Source: Winogradskyella sp.
Lineage (GTDB): Bacteria; Bacteroidota; Bacteroidia; Flavobacteriales; Flavobacteriaceae
DNA length: 37,276 bases
Direction of reading: 5' to 3'
Assembly: GCF_013042245.1 (NCBI RefSeq)
Contig: NZ_JABDQL010000068.1
Location: 1-37,276 of the forward strand
The translations under genes and the position numbers were made by a program. Position 1 is the first letter of the stretch. Each line of letters begins with the position of its first letter. Below, in pieces: positions 34,600 to 37,276 of this stretch. The notes beneath the pieces were generated by a model. The model made no database searches. It saw only the letters and a list, made by a program, of their open reading frames with translations, and was not told the DNA's origin.

Positions 34600-34619
34600 A
34601 TTCCCGCGAAAGTGGGAAT
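34600..34619. repeat. REP-like palindromic element
   Basis: ATTCCCGC and GTGGGAAT pair around GAAA with one G-U pair. Short ATTCCC...GGGAAT hairpins of this shape recur between genes in many bacteria, including Neisseria dRS3. Only one copy is in the window, so its dispersed nature here is inference. Confidence 0.45.
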
Positions 34620-34772
34620 CTCTAAAATTAACTCCTTCATTAGTCCTTAGAGTATCCACAAAACAATTTCATTACAAAAAAAACGCTTTCACGCATACAA
34701 TTAGCTATTTGACCACATTTTTGTTACATTGTATTGGCTAATTGCTTAGTTTTGAGGTAAACTAAATAATCA

Positions 34773-36623
34773 ATGAATTTTAAAGCACCAAAGCACCAAA
34801 GCACCAAATTATTATTTAAATTTTTAATCGGTACTATTTTTCTCTTTAATTACAACTGTCAAGAAGAAGATATTATTATACCCGAAGCCGATACTACAGA
34901 AATAACAACTCCAAGTACTATAGATAATACTCAAGCTAGATATAATGTAACTATTACCAATTGGGAACGTATTAAAAATGACAACCCTAAGTTAGAAGAG
35001 AAAGTTAATAAATATAGTTTATCTTCTATAACCACTAATAGTAGAACCACTTCTGAAACTTATGGCTTTTCAATTGACGAAACACGTGTACAAATTATAG
35101 AAATCGATAGTAGTCTTACAACCTATACCTTTTTGGTAGAGCGTGATATCTATACGCCTAATGTGTTAGAGAACTATGTCTTTAAAAATTTTACAAATGG
35201 CACATATAAGCAGTTACTTCTAACTTATAATTATACTGTAAGCGAAGACGGAAGTGTTGTGTTTGACACAAATTACTTGGGTATCGAGGTAATAGAGGAC
35301 GAAAACTTAATCGTAGCACGCGGTAGTTGTGGACCAGAACTTGTAGATACAACTCAAAATCTAACTTGCTGGGATGTACATTGCACCGGAGACAGTCATC
35401 CTGTTGGTGAACAGTGTGGTTGTACCTCGGCATCTAATACATGTACCCCTGCTTATGTAGAATGTTCTTTACAAACTATATATACAACAACAGATACGAA
35501 TTGTGGCGGCGGTGGCTCTGAAAACCCTAACGGCACAAGCAACCCTTACGGTACACCTAGCGGAGGCGGAAATAATAACCCTACACCAAACATACCCTTA
35601 ATTGATTTAATGTTTTCTAACTTAATAAAGGCATGTATCAATGATCCTGATGATACCGACGATGTTATAATGTCCGATGAACAATTTAATGTACTAACTA
35701 CATTAGGAAACCAAACAAATCTTATAAACAGTTACCTTAACGAAAACTTATGTAGTGTAGAGGCTCAAGCATTTACTCTCTTAGCCATTGATACTTTGGC
35801 AGATAATGATGGTGATGGACAACCTGACGGCGAAGTAGATTTTGAAGAAAACATAATATATGACAACTCATTAAATAACTACCCTTGTCACAAATTAGTT
35901 ATTCAAAATGCAGTGGGCGTATGCTCACCTCTTACTCAAGGGGTATTAAATGCTTTTGAAACAAATGATGGTACAAACCTTATTTTTGAGGTTTCTAATT
36001 CTATTTCAGGCAACGGGAATACAAGCTCGTCTTCTGTATATGACCCAAATACAAGTACTTGCAACATAACTATAAGAATTAGACAATCATATTTAGAGAA
36101 TGCGACAGATTTATCAATAGCCAGAACTGTTATTCATGAAAGTTTACACGCAATGTTCGTTTATATGTTTGAAGAAGGGCTGTTGAATTCATCAGATGGT
36201 ACACCTTTGGATGGATTTGAAAATTTAGTGGAAGCACACATAAACTATTTAGGTGGTTTGCCTTCTAATCTTGGGGTTGTTCATCACACATTAATGACAG
36301 ATTTTGTAGAAGATATGGCAACTTCATTGTCAATTTACGCATCATCTTTAGGTTATACAAATTCATTTAATTTCTATAAAAATTTATGTTGGTCTGGAGC
36401 AATGCTAAATACTCCAACTTTTCAATCTTTATACCCTCAATACTTAAACCCCAGTGATGCCACTAATAATCCAAGCAATGTGAACCCGAGTTGGCTAAAT
36501 ATAGTAAATACTAATGCAGCAGAACAAGACAATTCAACATACACTTTCGCTCATCCTAATGGTACAACCTATACAAATAGCCCACTTGGTAATGCCCCAA
36601 ATTTGAATCACCCATGCAATTAA
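34773..36623 (+). CDS. Cysteine-rich lipoprotein with C-terminal HExxH zincin-like domain
   Basis: The 616-residue protein has a signal with a probable lipidated Cys29 (NYNC, then QEED, an acidic surface-export type stretch). An N-terminal beta-rich domain, including an STYGFS-like TYGFSIDET and an LTTYTFLVERD segment, spans about residues 40-190. A cysteine-rich part follows, then a Gly/Asn/Pro linker near residues 245-275. The C-terminal domain has HESLH at 455-459, an FENLVEAHINYLG segment and HHTLMTDFVEDMATSL, then FYKNLCWSGAML. This resembles a zincin domain recurrent at the ends of Bacteroidota secreted proteins. The layout of conserved head, linker and variable enzymatic tail recalls polymorphic toxins. 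The small secreted gene that follows would then be its partner. Protease activity is inferred, and the third metal ligand is not certain. Confidence 0.68.
   Translation: MNFKAPKHQSTKLLFKFLIGTIFLFNYNCQEEDIIIPEADTTEITTPSTIDNTQARYNVTITNWERIKNDNPKLEEKVNKYSLSSITTNSRTTSETYGFSIDETRVQIIEIDSSLTTYTFLVERDIYTPNVLENYVFKNFTNGTYKQLLLTYNYTVSEDGSVVFDTNYLGIEVIEDENLIVARGSCGPELVDTTQNLTCWDVHCTGDSHPVGEQCGCTSASNTCTPAYVECSLQTIYTTTDTNCGGGGSENPNGTSNPYGTPSGGGNNNPTPNIPLIDLMFSNLIKACINDPDDTDDVIMSDEQFNVLTTLGNQTNLINSYLNENLCSVEAQAFTLLAIDTLADNDGDGQPDGEVDFEENIIYDNSLNNYPCHKLVIQNAVGVCSPLTQGVLNAFETNDGTNLIFEVSNSISGNGNTSSSSVYDPNTSTCNITIRIRQSYLENATDLSIARTVIHESLHAMFVYMFEEGLLNSSDGTPLDGFENLVEAHINYLGGLPSNLGVVHHTLMTDFVEDMATSLSIYASSLGYTNSFNFYKNLCWSGAMLNTPTFQSLYPQYLNPSDATNNPSNVNPSWLNIVNTNAAEQDNSTYTFAHPNGTTYTNSPLGNAPNLNHPCN
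34782..34808 (+). repeat. Tandem octamer repeat at the start of the HExxH lipoprotein gene
   Basis: AAAGCACC occurs three times in a row (34782, 34790, 34798) plus AAA, starting nine bases after the A of the ATG. The unit length of eight is not a multiple of three, so gain or loss of one copy shifts the frame. The tract encodes KAPKHQSTK before the hydrophobic signal core. Confidence 0.85.
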
Positions 36624-36634
36624 AAAATAGTAAT

Positions 36635-37132
36635 ATGAAAAGTCTATTTTTATTTTTTGTCAGTCTCTCTATCAGTTGCTTTAGTCAAAATAAAATAGAA
36701 AAAATTGAATTCAATACAAATGGTTATGCTAATGAACCAGACTTTAGTATTATAATATATAGAGATAGAACAGCAATTTTTATTGCCAAAAATAACAACT
36801 ATGAAGAAAACTTAAAAGGAGATGTAGTAGGGTTTGGAACTAATGAAAAAGGATATAATATTAGAAATTCTGAAATTAAAGGAGTATTTAAAGTTAAACT
36901 AAAAAAAACAGTTTTTAATGAGATTATAATGCTAATAAAGAATCTAAAACAAGAATTTAAAAAAGGTAATTTCATATCAAATCAAATCCACAACTCTGAA
37001 GCAACCCTTATCGTTTCAAAAGAGAAAAATAAATCTAATTCAATTACGGATATTGGAATGAGAAACAATAAAAATTTAATGAATTTATATAATTATTTAA
37101 AAAAATTAAGGTTTAATCAATCATGGAAATGA
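36635..37132 (+). CDS. Small secreted protein, possible partner of the HExxH lipoprotein
   Basis: I prefer the ATG at 36635, giving 165 residues with a clean signal peptide (KSLFLFFVSLSISCFSQ). The ATG at 36614 would add seven residues and overlap the previous gene. The mature part is strongly basic and AT-coded, with IEKIEFNTNG, a FSIIIYRDRTAIFI strand pair and a FNEIIMLIKNLKQEF helix, faintly like DUF6438. The gene starts 11 bases after the lipoprotein stop, so it is co-transcribed. It is visibly richer in A and T than its neighbours. An immunity or chaperone role for the upstream toxin-like protein is a guess from position and size. Confidence 0.6.
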   Translation: MKSLFLFFVSLSISCFSQNKIEKIEFNTNGYANEPDFSIIIYRDRTAIFIAKNNNYEENLKGDVVGFGTNEKGYNIRNSEIKGVFKVKLKKTVFNEIIMLIKNLKQEFKKGNFISNQIHNSEATLIVSKEKNKSNSITDIGMRNNKNLMNLYNYLKKLRFNQSWK

Positions 37133-37148
37133 AATAAAATACTGCCTA

Positions 37149-37213
37149 CAACAACTAAGTTTTCGTTGCGTCCGCAGGACGAACAATGAAAACTCCTGTT
37201 GAACGGAACCGTT
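37149..37213. repeat. Hairpin-rich element at the window end
   Basis: Nested arms pair CAACA/TGTTG, AGTTTTC/GAAAACT and CGTCC/GGACG around GCA, with small bulges. A second hairpin AACGG/CCGTT follows. The leading TGCCTACAACA resembles the opening of dispersed intergenic repeats I associate with flavobacterial genomes. The window ends before its far edge can be judged. The last 60 bases hold no recognisable gene. Confidence 0.5.
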
Positions 37214-37276
37214 GAATTTAGAAATAATCTTAGTAAAACAGCCCTATTGGGGATATCGCTTTTGGGATTGTGGTGA

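Larger units (their letters stand above)
34334..34772. other. Gene-free stretch with a short promoter-terminator unit and a REP-like hairpin
   Basis: 439 bases lie between the purF-like gene and the HExxH lipoprotein gene. No reading frame longer than a few dozen codons is seen. The stretch holds a promoter match (34484-34515), a terminator (34562-34591), a short palindromic element (34600-34619), and an 8-bp inverted repeat CAATTAGC/GCTAATTG (34698-34705, 34737-34744). The last may be chance. No strong promoter was recognised just upstream of the lipoprotein gene. Confidence 0.7.

Noticed and set aside
34698-34744. CAATTAGC/GCTAATTG inverted repeat as an operator of the lipoprotein gene
   Set aside because: Arms of 8 bases separated by 31 in AT-rich DNA could be chance, and no promoter is aligned with it.
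37149-37213. Integron attC site
   Set aside because: GTTGAAC fits one core motif, but no matching RYYYAAC partner or integrase is seen.
1-37276. tRNA, rRNA, CRISPR arrays and insertion sequences
   Set aside because: Intergenic spaces were read for cloverleafs, spaced repeats and transposase frames; none was found.

Overview
The window looks like chromosome of a marine-type member of the Flavobacteriaceae (Bacteroidota). It is AT-rich and lacks recognisable Shine-Dalgarno spacing at most starts. Several intergenic regions carry the Bacteroidota promoter motif TTG-N(16-22)-TAnnTTTG. Lineage-typical families are present: PorP/SprF, DUF2480, DUF3078, an IPExxxVDY protein, MbnP and many short-signal lipoproteins. 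The species cannot be read from the sequence.

Layout. 1-3300: a 3'-truncated BrnQ-type transporter gene, translationally coupled to a secreted serine hydrolase, then a divergent alpha/beta hydrolase and a small FGH-motif protein. 3331-4386: thiL on the minus strand. 4500-9570: a tight four-gene lipoprotein operon (thrombospondin-3/LVIVD protein, a seven-repeat propeller-like protein, MbnP-like copper protein, MbnH-like di-heme protein). A second small FGH protein follows. 10061-19827: the SUF iron-sulfur assembly locus (sufA, sufB, two lipoprotein genes, sufC, sufD, sufS, then sufE, a SufT/MIP18 protein and a DUF2480 protein). It is interrupted by an M43 metalloprotease that has its own promoter, operator-like palindrome and terminator.

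19887-25607: DUF3078 barrel protein, hflX, a metal-dependent endonuclease/phosphatase, a lone porP/sprF, a CYTH protein and dinB. 25678-29969 (minus): acpP-fabF-rnc and then an IPExxxVDY protein and pyk, a conserved fatty acid/RNA/glycolysis housekeeping block. 30151-34333 (plus): purN-rnh, a PfkB sugar kinase and a long purF-like amidophosphoribosyltransferase.

34334-37276 is accessory in character. A 439-bp gene-free stretch holds a promoter-plus-terminator unit that could be a small RNA and a REP-like hairpin. It is followed by a lipoprotein with a C-terminal HExxH domain and an octamer tandem repeat just after its start codon. Next come a small AT-rich secreted partner and a hairpin-rich element at the window end. 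The two most interesting systems are the all-lipoprotein MbnP/MbnH cluster and this toxin-like zincin/partner pair. No tRNA, rRNA, CRISPR array, IS element or phage gene was recognised.
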